The position numbers and the translations under genes were made by a program. A model generated the notes under the pieces. It was not told the DNA's origin. It did not search any database and worked only from the letters and a program-made list of their open reading frames with translations. A stretch of DNA of 37,951 nt from DUPQ01 sp041678685 (lineage in GTDB: Bacteria; Bacillota; Clostridia; DUPQ01). Positions 25,783 through 33,416 of the stretch are shown one piece after another; positions within the stretch are counted from its first letter, which is position 1, and each line of letters opens with the position of its first letter. The stretch is taken from contig JBAYNV010000005.1 of NCBI GenBank assembly GCA_041678685.1, positions 1-37,951 of the forward strand, in the 5' to 3' direction.

Positions 25783-26753
25783 TACTCTACCTCCAATGCC
25801 TTTTCCTGTGCTCTGATCACTACCCTTAAAGGATGGAGTTCGTCTTCAAGTGTCAGCGGCATCGGTGTTCCATGTAATATTTCTTCTATAAAGAAATCAA
25901 AATAATCTATCGATGTATGTTTGATCTCAACAGGTCCGTCATGGTCTTCCGTGACAAGTCTTGTTTTGGTCAGACCGTCTGTGGTTTCCACAAAACCCTT
26001 TGTTCCCCAGATTCTTAAATGCTCGTTTCCCCATGTCGGGAATCTGTTCTGATTCAGATAGTTGGATACTATCGAACCTACCGCACCGTTTTCAAGTGAA
26101 AACATAAAGTTTGCAGCCATCTTCAGATCTCCGCCTTTTACAGGATTAGCATGCCTTGTTTCCATTGCATATACATCTTTAATCTTCAAACCGGTGGTAT
26201 GTTCGACGAATCTTACGGCGTGAACAGCGATCCATCTTATGAGGCCTCCGTCAGTGCTATCATCCTGAGGCCTTCCTGACGACGTTTTATATGGATAAGA
26301 TTTCTGTGCGAATACCTGTACCACTTCGCCGATCGTTCCGTTCCTGATCAGTTCTGTAATGGATATGAACGGTTCATCGAATGCCGAACCTGCCATCTCA
26401 TGAAACAGTTTTCCTGTTTTCTTTGAAACAGACAGTATTTCATCCAGATCCTTTTCCGTATATGCACAGGGTTTCTCACTGTATACATGTTTCCCGGCTC
26501 TCATGGCTTTTATAGCCATATCTTTCTGATCTATCCTCTTTGGTGCGCATATGGAAACCACATCGATATCCGGATCGGATATGAACGAATCAAAATCTGA
26601 GTAAAACTTGATGCTTTCATCCAGCAGTTCCTGGGGAAGCTTATCCTTCCCAATTGCACATATAGCGGTCACATATGCTTTCCTATGATCTTTCATCTGA
26701 TTATGGATCTGATGTCCATTTATGCCATAAAGGCCTACCCTTACTTTTTCCAT
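25782..26753 (-). CDS. Gfo/Idh/MocA family oxidoreductase with altered nucleotide loop
   Basis: About 323 residues from the ATG at 26753. The family motif GKHVYSEKPCAYTEKD is present, with the substrate-domain sequence DGGLIRWIAVHAVRFVEHTTG, which contains a likely active-site His. The N-terminal loop reads GLYGINGHQIH, so the usual GxGxxG is altered (N12 and Q15). Start: the frame opens at an ATG at 26795, but homology begins at MEKVRVGLYGI (26753); neither ATG has a good ribosome site, so the start is uncertain. It lies downstream of uvrB and is coupled to the second oxidoreductase by a one-base overlap. It probably oxidises or reduces a sugar or sugar derivative. Confidence 0.85.
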   Translation of the reverse strand: MEKVRVGLYGINGHQIHNQMKDHRKAYVTAICAIGKDKLPQELLDESIKFYSDFDSFISDPDIDVVSICAPKRIDQKDMAIKAMRAGKHVYSEKPCAYTEKDLDEILSVSKKTGKLFHEMAGSAFDEPFISITELIRNGTIGEVVQVFAQKSYPYKTSSGRPQDDSTDGGLIRWIAVHAVRFVEHTTGLKIKDVYAMETRHANPVKGGDLKMAANFMFSLENGAVGSIVSNYLNQNRFPTWGNEHLRIWGTKGFVETTDGLTKTRLVTEDHDGPVEIKHTSIDYFDFFIEEILHGTPMPLTLEDELHPLRVVIRAQEKALEVE

Positions 26754-26799
26754 TGCATATATCGAAGTAAATCTGTTGCCTCGATCTCCTCTCATATTA

Positions 26800-26813
26800 A
26801 TATCACGTGATAT
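26800..26813. repeat. 14-bp perfect palindrome between uvrB and the oxidoreductase gene
   Basis: ATATCACGTGATAT is an exact palindrome just after the uvrB stop codon and before the first possible start of the oxidoreductase gene. It has no loop, so it is more like a protein binding site than a terminator. It does not match the CcpA or LexA consensus I know. Confidence 0.45.
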
Positions 26814-26814
26814 G

Positions 26815-28827
26815 TTATTCTATTTTTCCTGTATTTTCAACATCAACATTACTGTCTAAAGCGGATCTGAGCTCCTTTATATGATCACGGTATCTTGCAG
26901 CAGATTCGTAATCAAGAAGTTTTGCGGCGCGTTTCATAAGCCTCTCATAAAGATCCAGTTCCTTTATCATCTCCACTTCGGTCTTTGGTATGTTCTGGGT
27001 CAGCAATGTCTTCTTCTGCGCATCTTCCTTCGTTCTGAAGTGGATATTGTCTCTGATCTCTTTTTGGATCGTCGTCGGGGTTATGTCATTCTTTATGTTG
27101 TACGCCTGCTGTATCGTTCTTCTTCTGTCGGTCTCACCGATAGCCGTCTTCATGCTGTCTGTGACCGTATCCGCATACATTATCACCCTTCCTGTAACAT
27201 TTCTTGCAGCTCTTCCTGCTGTCTGTATCAATGACCTTGCGCTTCTTAAGAATCCTTCCTTATCGGCGTCAAGGATCGCAACGAGTTCAACTTCAGGGAG
27301 GTCTATGCCTTCACGAAGAAGGTTTATCCCTATCAGCACATCGAACGTACCGTCACGAAGCTGCTTCAGTATCTCTATACGTTCAAGAGTTTCTATATCC
27401 GAATGCAGATATTGTACTTTAACGTCAAGTGTCGTGTAATAGTCTGTAAGCTTTTCAGCCATCCTTTTCGTAAGTGTCGTTACAAGAACTCTTTTACCGC
27501 GCTTTACAACATCCCTTATCTCCGCAAGAAGATCATCGACCTGCCCCTTGACCGGTCTTACTTCGATACAGGGATCAAGCAATCCGGTCGGCCGGATTAT
27601 CTGTTCGGCAACGGCTGATGATATCCCGATCTCATAATCGCCCGGCGTTGCGGATACATATATGCACTGATTCTGTTTTTCCTTGAATTCATCAAAATCC
27701 AAAGGTCTGTTATCATAAGCCGAAGGAAGTCTGAAACCGTATTCGATAAGATTTCTCTTACGTGACTTGTCACCTTTGTGCATACCGCCTATCTGAGGTA
27801 TGGTCACATGCGATTCGTCGATAAACATAAGGTAGTCTGACGGGAAGAACGATAAAAGCGTTGACGGAGGCTGCCCTGGAGTTCTTCCGTCTATATGCCT
27901 TGAGTAATTTTCGATCCCGGAACAGAAGCCTATATTTTTGATCATTTCCAGATCATAGTTAGTCCTTTGATTGAGCCTGTATGCCTCCACTATCTTACCG
28001 TTCTTCTCAAAGTGATCCACTCTCTCTTCCAGCTCATTCTGTATGTCTTCAATAGCTTTTTTGAGTTTACCTTCTACAGTGACAAAATGGCTGGCAGGAA
28101 AAATGGCAAGATGACTGACTGTACCGATTACCTCCCCGGTCAGAAGGTCGAATTCCGTTATCTTCTCTATTTCATCTCCGAAAAAGCTTATCCGGAATCC
28201 TGTGTTTGAGTTGCTTGCAGGCGCGACTTCAAGACTGTCTCCTTTTGCCCTGAATGTGCCTCTTTTGAAGTCTATCTCATTACGGCTGTACTGTATCTCG
28301 ATAAGTTTCTTAATGATCTCATCCCTGTCTTTGATCATGCCTACACCAATGTACAGCATGAGGTCACGGTAGTCGTTCGGATCACCCAGCCCGTAAATAC
28401 AAGATACGGATGCAACTATTATGACATCTTTTCTAGTGAGCAGAGCACTTGTAGCAGCATGACGGAGCTGATCGATCTCATCATTTATCGAGAGGTCTTT
28501 TTCGATATATGTATCAGTCGAGGGTATGTATGCCTCCGGCTGGAAATAGTCATAATATGAAACAAAGTATTCAACACAGTTATCGGGAAAAAATTCTTTG
28601 AATTCAGAGCATAGCTGTGCAGCTAAAGTTTTGTTATGAGCTATCACTATCGTAGGTTTCTGCACTTTCTCTATGATGTTAGCCATTGTAAATGTCTTGC
28701 CTGAACCTGTGACGCCCAAGAGAGTCTGATGCTTCATCCCAAGAAGCACGCCTTTTACCAGTTTTTCGATCGCATCAGGCTGATCGCCTGTAGGTCTGTA
28801 TTCTGATTTTAATACGAATTTATCCAT
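26815..28827 (-). CDS. uvrB: UvrABC excinuclease subunit B
   Basis: DNA damage-recognition helicase of nucleotide excision repair; it is loaded by UvrA and recruits UvrC. The 670-residue protein has Walker A LLGVTGSGKTFT (about 38), the beta-hairpin region FVSYYDYFQPEAYIPSTDTYIEKD, DESHVTIPQIGGM, helicase motifs IYVSATPGDYE and LLREGIDLPEVELVAILDAD, QTAGRAARN, and a C-terminal UVR domain ELDLYERLMKRAAKLLDYESAARYRD. The ATG at 28827 (MDKFVLKSEYRP) matches family N-termini; an in-frame ATG two codons upstream is less likely. No ribosome site precedes it, and the best promoter would put the transcript start at this ATG. Confidence 0.97.
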   Translation of the reverse strand: MDKFVLKSEYRPTGDQPDAIEKLVKGVLLGMKHQTLLGVTGSGKTFTMANIIEKVQKPTIVIAHNKTLAAQLCSEFKEFFPDNCVEYFVSYYDYFQPEAYIPSTDTYIEKDLSINDEIDQLRHAATSALLTRKDVIIVASVSCIYGLGDPNDYRDLMLYIGVGMIKDRDEIIKKLIEIQYSRNEIDFKRGTFRAKGDSLEVAPASNSNTGFRISFFGDEIEKITEFDLLTGEVIGTVSHLAIFPASHFVTVEGKLKKAIEDIQNELEERVDHFEKNGKIVEAYRLNQRTNYDLEMIKNIGFCSGIENYSRHIDGRTPGQPPSTLLSFFPSDYLMFIDESHVTIPQIGGMHKGDKSRKRNLIEYGFRLPSAYDNRPLDFDEFKEKQNQCIYVSATPGDYEIGISSAVAEQIIRPTGLLDPCIEVRPVKGQVDDLLAEIRDVVKRGKRVLVTTLTKRMAEKLTDYYTTLDVKVQYLHSDIETLERIEILKQLRDGTFDVLIGINLLREGIDLPEVELVAILDADKEGFLRSARSLIQTAGRAARNVTGRVIMYADTVTDSMKTAIGETDRRRTIQQAYNIKNDITPTTIQKEIRDNIHFRTKEDAQKKTLLTQNIPKTEVEMIKELDLYERLMKRAAKLLDYESAARYRDHIKELRSALDSNVDVENTGKIE

Positions 28828-28833
28828 GCACAT

Positions 28834-28862
28834 ATTCTATCATATGGGCAGTATAATATGAA
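28834..28862 (-). promoter_or_regulatory. Putative uvrB promoter
   Basis: Minus strand TTCATA (28857-28862), a 17-base spacer and TAGAAT (28834-28839), with a TG one base upstream making an extended -10. The start would be about 28827, on the uvrB initiation codon. The LexA-like box overlaps its -35. Confidence 0.5.
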
Positions 28863-28872
28863 CGGAAGTTTG
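28859..28872 (-). promoter_or_regulatory. LexA (DinR)-like SOS box upstream of uvrB
   Basis: Minus strand CAAAC-TTCC-GTTCA matches the Firmicute SOS box CGAAC-N4-GTTCG at 8 of 10 defined positions. It overlaps the -35 of the uvrB promoter and lies about 32 bases ahead of the start codon, the geometry expected for LexA repression. uvrB is a known SOS gene in Bacillus. Confidence 0.55.
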
Positions 28873-28893
28873 TAAATCACTGCATTTATTCAT

Positions 28894-28922
28894 TTGCCTA
28901 ATATGACAGGATATTATATAAT
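28894..28922 (+). promoter_or_regulatory. Promoter of the DUF1189-like gene
   Basis: TTGCCT (28894-28899), a 17-base spacer and a perfect TATAAT (28917-28922). It predicts a start near 28929 and decides against the upstream ATG at 28894, which lies inside the promoter. Confidence 0.75.
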
Positions 28923-28950
28923 AACAAATGTACGTTCAAGAGGGAGACCG

Positions 28951-29763
28951 ATGGAAAAGAAGAGAAAACCATTTTACTGGATATTTATAAAAAGCTTCAC
29001 CGATATGCATTCATACAAGGATTATCTTACAAGATCCGCTGCCAGGCCTTTTCTGTATGTGGTCCTGCTTTGTCTTGTTTTATCACTTGTTTTCAGTTCA
29101 TATTATATTACCGGTACAGACAGCTATATTACTGACATAACCGATCAGTTAAAAGCGAACACTCCGGAATTTTCCATCGTTGACGGAGTTGTTTCTGTCA
29201 CTACAGAAGATCCCGTGATCCTTGCTGACACAGGGAATAAGGATACGCTTATAATACTCGACACGAAATACTTCGGTTCGCCTACAGCTTATGAGGAATA
29301 TGAAACTGTTATAGTGCTTGGCCCAACGGATGTATATCTGTCAAATTCCTCTATCAGTTATAGCATTCCATACACTTCGATGTTCGGAACAGAGGAGGAT
29401 GTCGCAGCGAGTGATCTTATGAATTCGATCATCTCTGCCAGACCGCTTCTGTACGCATCCATAGCGGTCATGCTGTTTTTCACTTTCCTTCTTAATTACC
29501 TTTTGTATACTCTGCTTATTGCTCTTTTCATAAGTACAGGAAGAAGGATCACAAAAAGAACGACAGATATGCGTACCCTGTTCCAGCTTGCATGTTATGC
29601 GATGACTTTACCTTCAATCCTATATACTGCATGGCTTTTCACATCATACGGGATTTTCCTCGGAGATCTGGTTTTCCTTCTTATCGCATTCATGATAGCA
29701 TGGAGAGGTATAGATAATTATTATAAAGATACGGATATATCGAAGAAAGAAATAAAGTTGTAA
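28951..29763 (+). CDS. DUF1189-like membrane protein
   Basis: A 270-residue integral membrane protein. Helix 1 is at about residues 33-51 (FLYVVLLCLVLSLVFSS), an extracytoplasmic region of about 110 residues follows, then about four helices between residues 165 and 255. The N-terminal cytoplasmic part (FYWIFIKSFTDMHSYKDYL) and the overall layout are those of DUF1189 proteins of Firmicutes, whose role is unknown. Start ATG 28951 (MEKKRKPFYW) has AGGGAG 4 bases upstream and follows a clear promoter; an upstream in-frame ATG at 28894 is rejected. I see no terminator before the rpsU promoter. Confidence 0.8.
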   Translation: MEKKRKPFYWIFIKSFTDMHSYKDYLTRSAARPFLYVVLLCLVLSLVFSSYYITGTDSYITDITDQLKANTPEFSIVDGVVSVTTEDPVILADTGNKDTLIILDTKYFGSPTAYEEYETVIVLGPTDVYLSNSSISYSIPYTSMFGTEEDVAASDLMNSIISARPLLYASIAVMLFFTFLLNYLLYTLLIALFISTGRRITKRTTDMRTLFQLACYAMTLPSILYTAWLFTSYGIFLGDLVFLLIAFMIAWRGIDNYYKDTDISKKEIKL

Positions 29764-29768
29764 TTGTA

Positions 29769-29797
29769 TTGACAAAGTTTCAGGGAATATATAAAAT
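29769..29797 (+). promoter_or_regulatory. Strong sigma-A promoter of rpsU
   Basis: Perfect TTGACA (29769-29774), a 17-base spacer and TAAAAT (29792-29797). The predicted start is near 29804, giving a leader of about 42 bases with the ribosome site AAGGGTGGTG. Confidence 0.9.
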
Positions 29798-29845
29798 TAG
29801 TAAAGATCGAATTTTACCTTATGACAGAAGGGTGGTGAAAACAAA

Positions 29846-30022
29846 ATGGCAGAAGTAAGACTTAAAGAGAACGAAACACTTGAAAGCGCATTAAAGCGTT
29901 TTAAAAGAAACTGTGCAAAAGCCGGTGTTTTAGCCGAAGTCAGAAAAAGAGAGCACTATGAAAAACCCAGTGTCAAGAAAAAGAAGAAATCCGAAGCAGC
30001 AAGGAAGAGAAAAAAAAGATAA
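29846..30022 (+). CDS. rpsU: 30S ribosomal protein S21
   Basis: A 58-residue, very basic small-subunit ribosomal protein that helps base-pairing of the mRNA with the 16S 3' end. The sequence MAEVRLKENETLESALKRFK then RNCAKAGVLAEVRKREHYEKPSVKKK and a KKR-rich tail is typical in length and composition. Start ATG 29846 lies 8 bases after a G-rich ribosome site (GGTGGTG). It stands alone between its own promoter and a strong terminator, rather than in the rpsU-dnaG-rpoD arrangement of proteobacteria. Confidence 0.97.
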   Translation: MAEVRLKENETLESALKRFKRNCAKAGVLAEVRKREHYEKPSVKKKKKSEAARKRKKR

Positions 30023-30030
30023 GTAAGTTC

Positions 30031-30055
30031 AAGGGAGCATATGCTCCCTTTTTTT
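30031..30055 (+). terminator. Rho-independent terminator of rpsU
   Basis: A perfect 20-base palindrome, AAGGGAGCATATGCTCCCTT, starts 9 bases after the rpsU stop codon and is followed by further T residues. It is a GC-rich, strong terminator. Confidence 0.92.
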
Positions 30056-30105
30056 ATGCTTCGTAATAATAAATAATTGAATATACTAAATATGTATAAT
30101 AAAAA

Positions 30106-30130
30106 ACAGCTGCATATAATGTGCAGCTGT
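30106..30130 (-). terminator. Terminator of the alaS-hinT operon
   Basis: Stem ACAGCTGCA / TGCAGCTGT with a 7-base loop, followed by TTTTTT when read on the minus strand. It lies 29 bases after the hinT stop codon. Confidence 0.88.
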
Positions 30131-30158
30131 CAGATCATATATCCTTGTAAAATGATTC

Positions 30159-30506
30159 CTACAGTATTTTTTCTCCCATATCCTGTCCTCCGAGAACATG
30201 GATATGTATATGAGCTATCGACTGATGAGCATCAAGACCGCAGTTATTAATAAGCCTCATACCTGTTTTACTTATACCGAGTATCTCACCGACCTTCTTT
30301 GCGCCGATAAACATCTTTCCGATGATAAACGCATTATCTTCATTTATGCCATTCAGATCCGAAGCGATGTGGTCTTTTGGAATTATCACCACATGGCATC
30401 TGGCCTGAGGGTTTATATCTTTGAACGCCATGATATATTCATCTTCATATACTATAGCCGACGGGATCTCCTTTTTTGCTATTTTACAGAACAGACAGTT
30501 ATCCAT
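30159..30506 (-). CDS. hinT: HIT-family nucleotide hydrolase/phosphoramidase (HinT-like)
   Basis: A 115-residue HIT protein. It contains CLFCKIAKKEIPS at the N-terminus (C4/C7 as possible zinc ligands), the FKDINPQARCHVVIIPKDH block and the histidine triad HQSIAHIHIHVLGG, with H101 as the likely nucleophile. HinT enzymes hydrolyse nucleoside phosphoramidates and aminoacyl-adenylates, which makes its coupling to alaS meaningful: HinT can clear aminoacyl-AMP leaking from tRNA synthetases. The gene overlaps the end of alaS by 8 bases and has AAAGGAG inside the alaS 3' end, so the two are co-transcribed under the alanine T-box. Confidence 0.93.
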   Translation of the reverse strand: MDNCLFCKIAKKEIPSAIVYEDEYIMAFKDINPQARCHVVIIPKDHIASDLNGINEDNAFIIGKMFIGAKKVGEILGISKTGMRLINNCGLDAHQSIAHIHIHVLGGQDMGEKIL

Positions 30507-33102
30507 TTATCAATTGCTCCTTTATGATCTGCTTGGCTTTTTCCAAAGCTTCATCAGCCTTTTCAATATCCTTGCCGCCTGCCTGAGCCATGTCCTCACG
30601 TCCGCCGCCTGCTCCGCCCACAACAGCTGCAACTTCTTTTATTATCTTTCCTGCATGTATGCCTTTTTTGCAAACCGGTGAAGTTGCTGCTATAACAATG
30701 TTGACTTTGTCCGCTGTCCCAATAAGGGCACAGACACAGCTGTCATATTTTTCTCTCGCTTTGTCGGCCATTTCTCTCAAACGGTTCATGTCAGCTCCGG
30801 CGATTTTTGTAATAATGACTTTGACTCCGTTTATCTCCTCATATGAATCAAGTATATCGCGCGTCTCACCGGAAGCAAGTTTCTTTATGAGATCCTCGGC
30901 TTCATGCTTCATATCCCTGAGTTCTTTCTGTAAACTAATCGCTTTGCCCAATATATCTTTGGTCTTGAGTACTTTCTCAGTCTCTTTTATCTGGTTTTCC
31001 CTTTCCTCAAAATAATTCATAACATTCGTTCCCGTCAAAGCCTCGATCCTTCTCACTCCCGCCGCGATACCGCTTTCAGAAATGATCTTAAACAGACCTG
31101 TTTCACCGGTATTATCCAGATGGGTCCCTCCACACAGTTCCATGCTGAAATCTCCCATCGTAATGACTCTTACGATATTTCCGTACTTCTCGGAAAATAA
31201 TGCAGTAGCACCGCGTTTCTTTGCTTCGCTGATCTCAAGTTCCTCTTTTTTTACGGGGACACAGCTTAAGATCATGTTATTTACTATTTTCTGCACACGT
31301 TTGATCTCTTCCTCAGTCATGACCTGAAAGTGAGTAAAATCGAATCTGAGTCTGTCTGCATCGACATATGAACCCGCCTGATGGACATGTTCTCCGAGGA
31401 CTTCCCTTAAAGCAGCCTGAAGCATATGAGTCGCCGAGTGATTACGCTGCGTGCTCTTTCTTGCATTAATATCAAGAATGCATTTGACCTTGTCTCCTTT
31501 ATTAAATGCGCCTTTAAGTATTTTACCGGTATGGACATATATCCCGTCATTTTTGATACAGCCTGTGACCTCTATAACAGAATCGCCTTTTTGTATGATC
31601 CCTTTATCTGCCTGTTGTCCGCCTGCCTCTGCATAAAAAGGAGTTTTATCCAGGACTATATGCACCTGATCGTCTGATGCGAGTATATCTAATATGCATG
31701 CATCATCTTCATATTTTACATATCCCGTAAATACTGTTGAAGGGATGTTTTTGTATCTGTCTGTGCCTTTCTTCCATGCAGAACCTTCCGATACTTTCTG
31801 GGCTTCCCTTGCAGTATCTTTCTGGTTTTTCATACAGGAATCAAAACCGTCTTTATCCAGTCCGAATCCCTGCTCTGTAGCTATTTCTCTTGTTAGATCA
31901 TATGGGAAACCGTATGTATCATGGAGTTTGAAGATTTTTTCGCCTCCAAGGACATTCGAATTCCCGCTTTTTGCTTCTTCAAGGTATTCGTTCAGTATAG
32001 ACATACCGCTTTCTATGGTAGCGGCAAATTTCTGTTCCTCGCTGTCAACTACCTTCCATATGTATCCGCTCTTCTCGCCAAGCTCCGGATATGCTCCCTT
32101 GGAGTTCCTGATAACTACTTCGGTCAGATCAGCCAGAAACAGACCATTCACGCCAAGAAGCTTTCCATGTCTTGCAGCTCTTCTTAATAACCTTCTTAGA
32201 ACATATCCTCTGCCTTCATTTGAAGGTATTATGCCGTCAGAGATCATCATTACCGCGCTTCTTATATGATCAGTGATGACTCTTATGGAGATATCTTTCA
32301 TATAGTTTATTCCATACTCTGTATTTGTCACTTTACATACTGTGTCAAGGACTTCCTTGATAGTATCTACTTCAAACAGCGAATCCACACCCTGCATCAC
32401 GCATGCAAGCCGTTCAAGCCCCATGCCCGTATCAATATTCTTCTTTGCAAGCGGTTTGTATGTTCCATCCTGCTGCTTATCGAACTGTGTAAAAACATTG
32501 TTCCATACCTCAATGTATCTGTCACAGTCGCATCCTACTTTACAGTCAGGTTTTTTACATCCTTTTTCAGGTCCTCTGTCATAATGGATCTCTGAGCATG
32601 GACCGCATGGGCCTGTGCCGTGCTCCCAGAAGTTATCTTCCTTTCCCAGCCGTACGATATGATCTTCAGACAGCCCGATCGTATTATGCCATATGTCATA
32701 TGCTTCATCGTCTTCGTTGTATACGGAAACATAAAGACGCTCTTTAGGCATCTTCAATACCTCCGTAAAGAATTCCCACGACCATGATATAGCTTCTTTC
32801 TTGAAATAATCGCCGAAGGAAAAGTTACCGAGCATTTCAAAGAATGTTCCGTGTCTTGATGTTATCCCTACCCTGTCAATATCAAGAGTACGGATACACT
32901 TCTGACATGTCGTGACCCTTAAGGAAGGAGGTTTTAAAGCTCCGGTAAAATATGGCTTTAATGGAGTCATTCCTGCATTTATAAGTAATATGCTTGGATC
33001 ATTTTCAGGTACAAGCGAGAAACTCTTCAGCCTCAGGTGTCCTTTGCTTTCAAAGAATTTTAAATACTCTTCCCTTAATGTGTTCAATGATAATTTTTCC
33101 AT
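30499..33102 (-). CDS. alaS: Alanyl-tRNA synthetase
   Basis: Charges tRNA-Ala and edits mischarged Ser/Gly. The 867-residue protein has class II motif 1 (FFESKGHLRLKSFSLVPENDPSILLINAGM), motif 2 (RHGTFFEMLGNFSFGDYF), the editing-domain zinc motif HSATHML (555-561) with CGGTH (657-661), and a C-terminal DHHA1-like domain ending VGGAGGGREDMAQAGG. Start: the frame opens at 33123, but the ATG at 33102 has AGGTGA 6 bases upstream and gives the usual N-terminus MEKLSLNTLREEYL. Transcription passes through a T-box leader. hinT follows with an 8-base overlap. Confidence 0.98.
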   Translation of the reverse strand: MEKLSLNTLREEYLKFFESKGHLRLKSFSLVPENDPSILLINAGMTPLKPYFTGALKPPSLRVTTCQKCIRTLDIDRVGITSRHGTFFEMLGNFSFGDYFKKEAISWSWEFFTEVLKMPKERLYVSVYNEDDEAYDIWHNTIGLSEDHIVRLGKEDNFWEHGTGPCGPCSEIHYDRGPEKGCKKPDCKVGCDCDRYIEVWNNVFTQFDKQQDGTYKPLAKKNIDTGMGLERLACVMQGVDSLFEVDTIKEVLDTVCKVTNTEYGINYMKDISIRVITDHIRSAVMMISDGIIPSNEGRGYVLRRLLRRAARHGKLLGVNGLFLADLTEVVIRNSKGAYPELGEKSGYIWKVVDSEEQKFAATIESGMSILNEYLEEAKSGNSNVLGGEKIFKLHDTYGFPYDLTREIATEQGFGLDKDGFDSCMKNQKDTAREAQKVSEGSAWKKGTDRYKNIPSTVFTGYVKYEDDACILDILASDDQVHIVLDKTPFYAEAGGQQADKGIIQKGDSVIEVTGCIKNDGIYVHTGKILKGAFNKGDKVKCILDINARKSTQRNHSATHMLQAALREVLGEHVHQAGSYVDADRLRFDFTHFQVMTEEEIKRVQKIVNNMILSCVPVKKEELEISEAKKRGATALFSEKYGNIVRVITMGDFSMELCGGTHLDNTGETGLFKIISESGIAAGVRRIEALTGTNVMNYFEERENQIKETEKVLKTKDILGKAISLQKELRDMKHEAEDLIKKLASGETRDILDSYEEINGVKVIITKIAGADMNRLREMADKAREKYDSCVCALIGTADKVNIVIAATSPVCKKGIHAGKIIKEVAAVVGGAGGGREDMAQAGGKDIEKADEALEKAKQIIKEQLING

Positions 33103-33142
33103 TTTTTCACCTGCTCTTTTCATTGTTCAAATTTTATTATAC

Positions 33143-33177
33143 AAAAAAACTCTCATTCCTGCAAAGGGACGAGAGTT
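33143..33177 (-). terminator. T-box terminator hairpin of alaS
   Basis: Minus strand AACTCTC then about 19 bases then GAGAGTT followed by a run of T. It overlaps the antiterminator half CGTCCCT, so only one of the two structures can form; uncharged tRNA-Ala should favour read-through. Confidence 0.85.
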
Positions 33178-33362
33178 CATCACGCGGTACCACCCTAATT
33201 CTTTCTTTTGAAAGCTCTTGAGCTCCATAACGCTGAGCATGCGTTCCGTTTTTCGGACAACTGGAAGGGTAGCTTTCACGGATCTGTAATAAGGGTTCTC
33301 ACCATATGCCCTCTCTCTTTGATTCTTCGATCAGTTACTTTTCCTTCTCGTAACGTCAATTT
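33143..33362 (-). promoter_or_regulatory. T-box riboswitch leader of alaS, alanine specific
   Basis: On the minus strand this leader carries the conserved T-box AGGGTGGTACCGCG (33183-33196), stem I elements AGTAACTGATCGAAGAATC and AGAGAGAGGGCATATGGTGAG, and a specifier loop GAAAGCTACC with codon GCU (33271-33273) for alanine. The terminator follows, then alaS. The leader senses uncharged tRNA-Ala and controls alaS and hinT. This stretch of about 290 bases between genes holds nothing else I can see. Confidence 0.93.
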
Positions 33363-33368
33363 AGCTGC

Positions 33369-33397
33369 ATTATATGCTCTATTCCGGTTTATGTCAA
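33369..33397 (-). promoter_or_regulatory. Promoter of the alaS T-box leader
   Basis: Minus strand perfect TTGACA (33392-33397), a 17-base spacer and perfect TATAAT (33369-33374). Transcription should start near 33362, at the 5' end of the T-box leader. Confidence 0.93.
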
Positions 33398-33416
33398 CGA
33401 TTTTCAATTGACGAGT

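Noticed and set aside
31694..32269. Plus-strand open frame of 191 codons
   Set aside because: Fully antisense to alaS, a well-supported essential gene; composition is that of a reverse-strand shadow.
33208..33411. Plus-strand open frame over the alaS leader
   Set aside because: The stretch is explained by the T-box leader and its promoter; there is no ribosome site for the frame.
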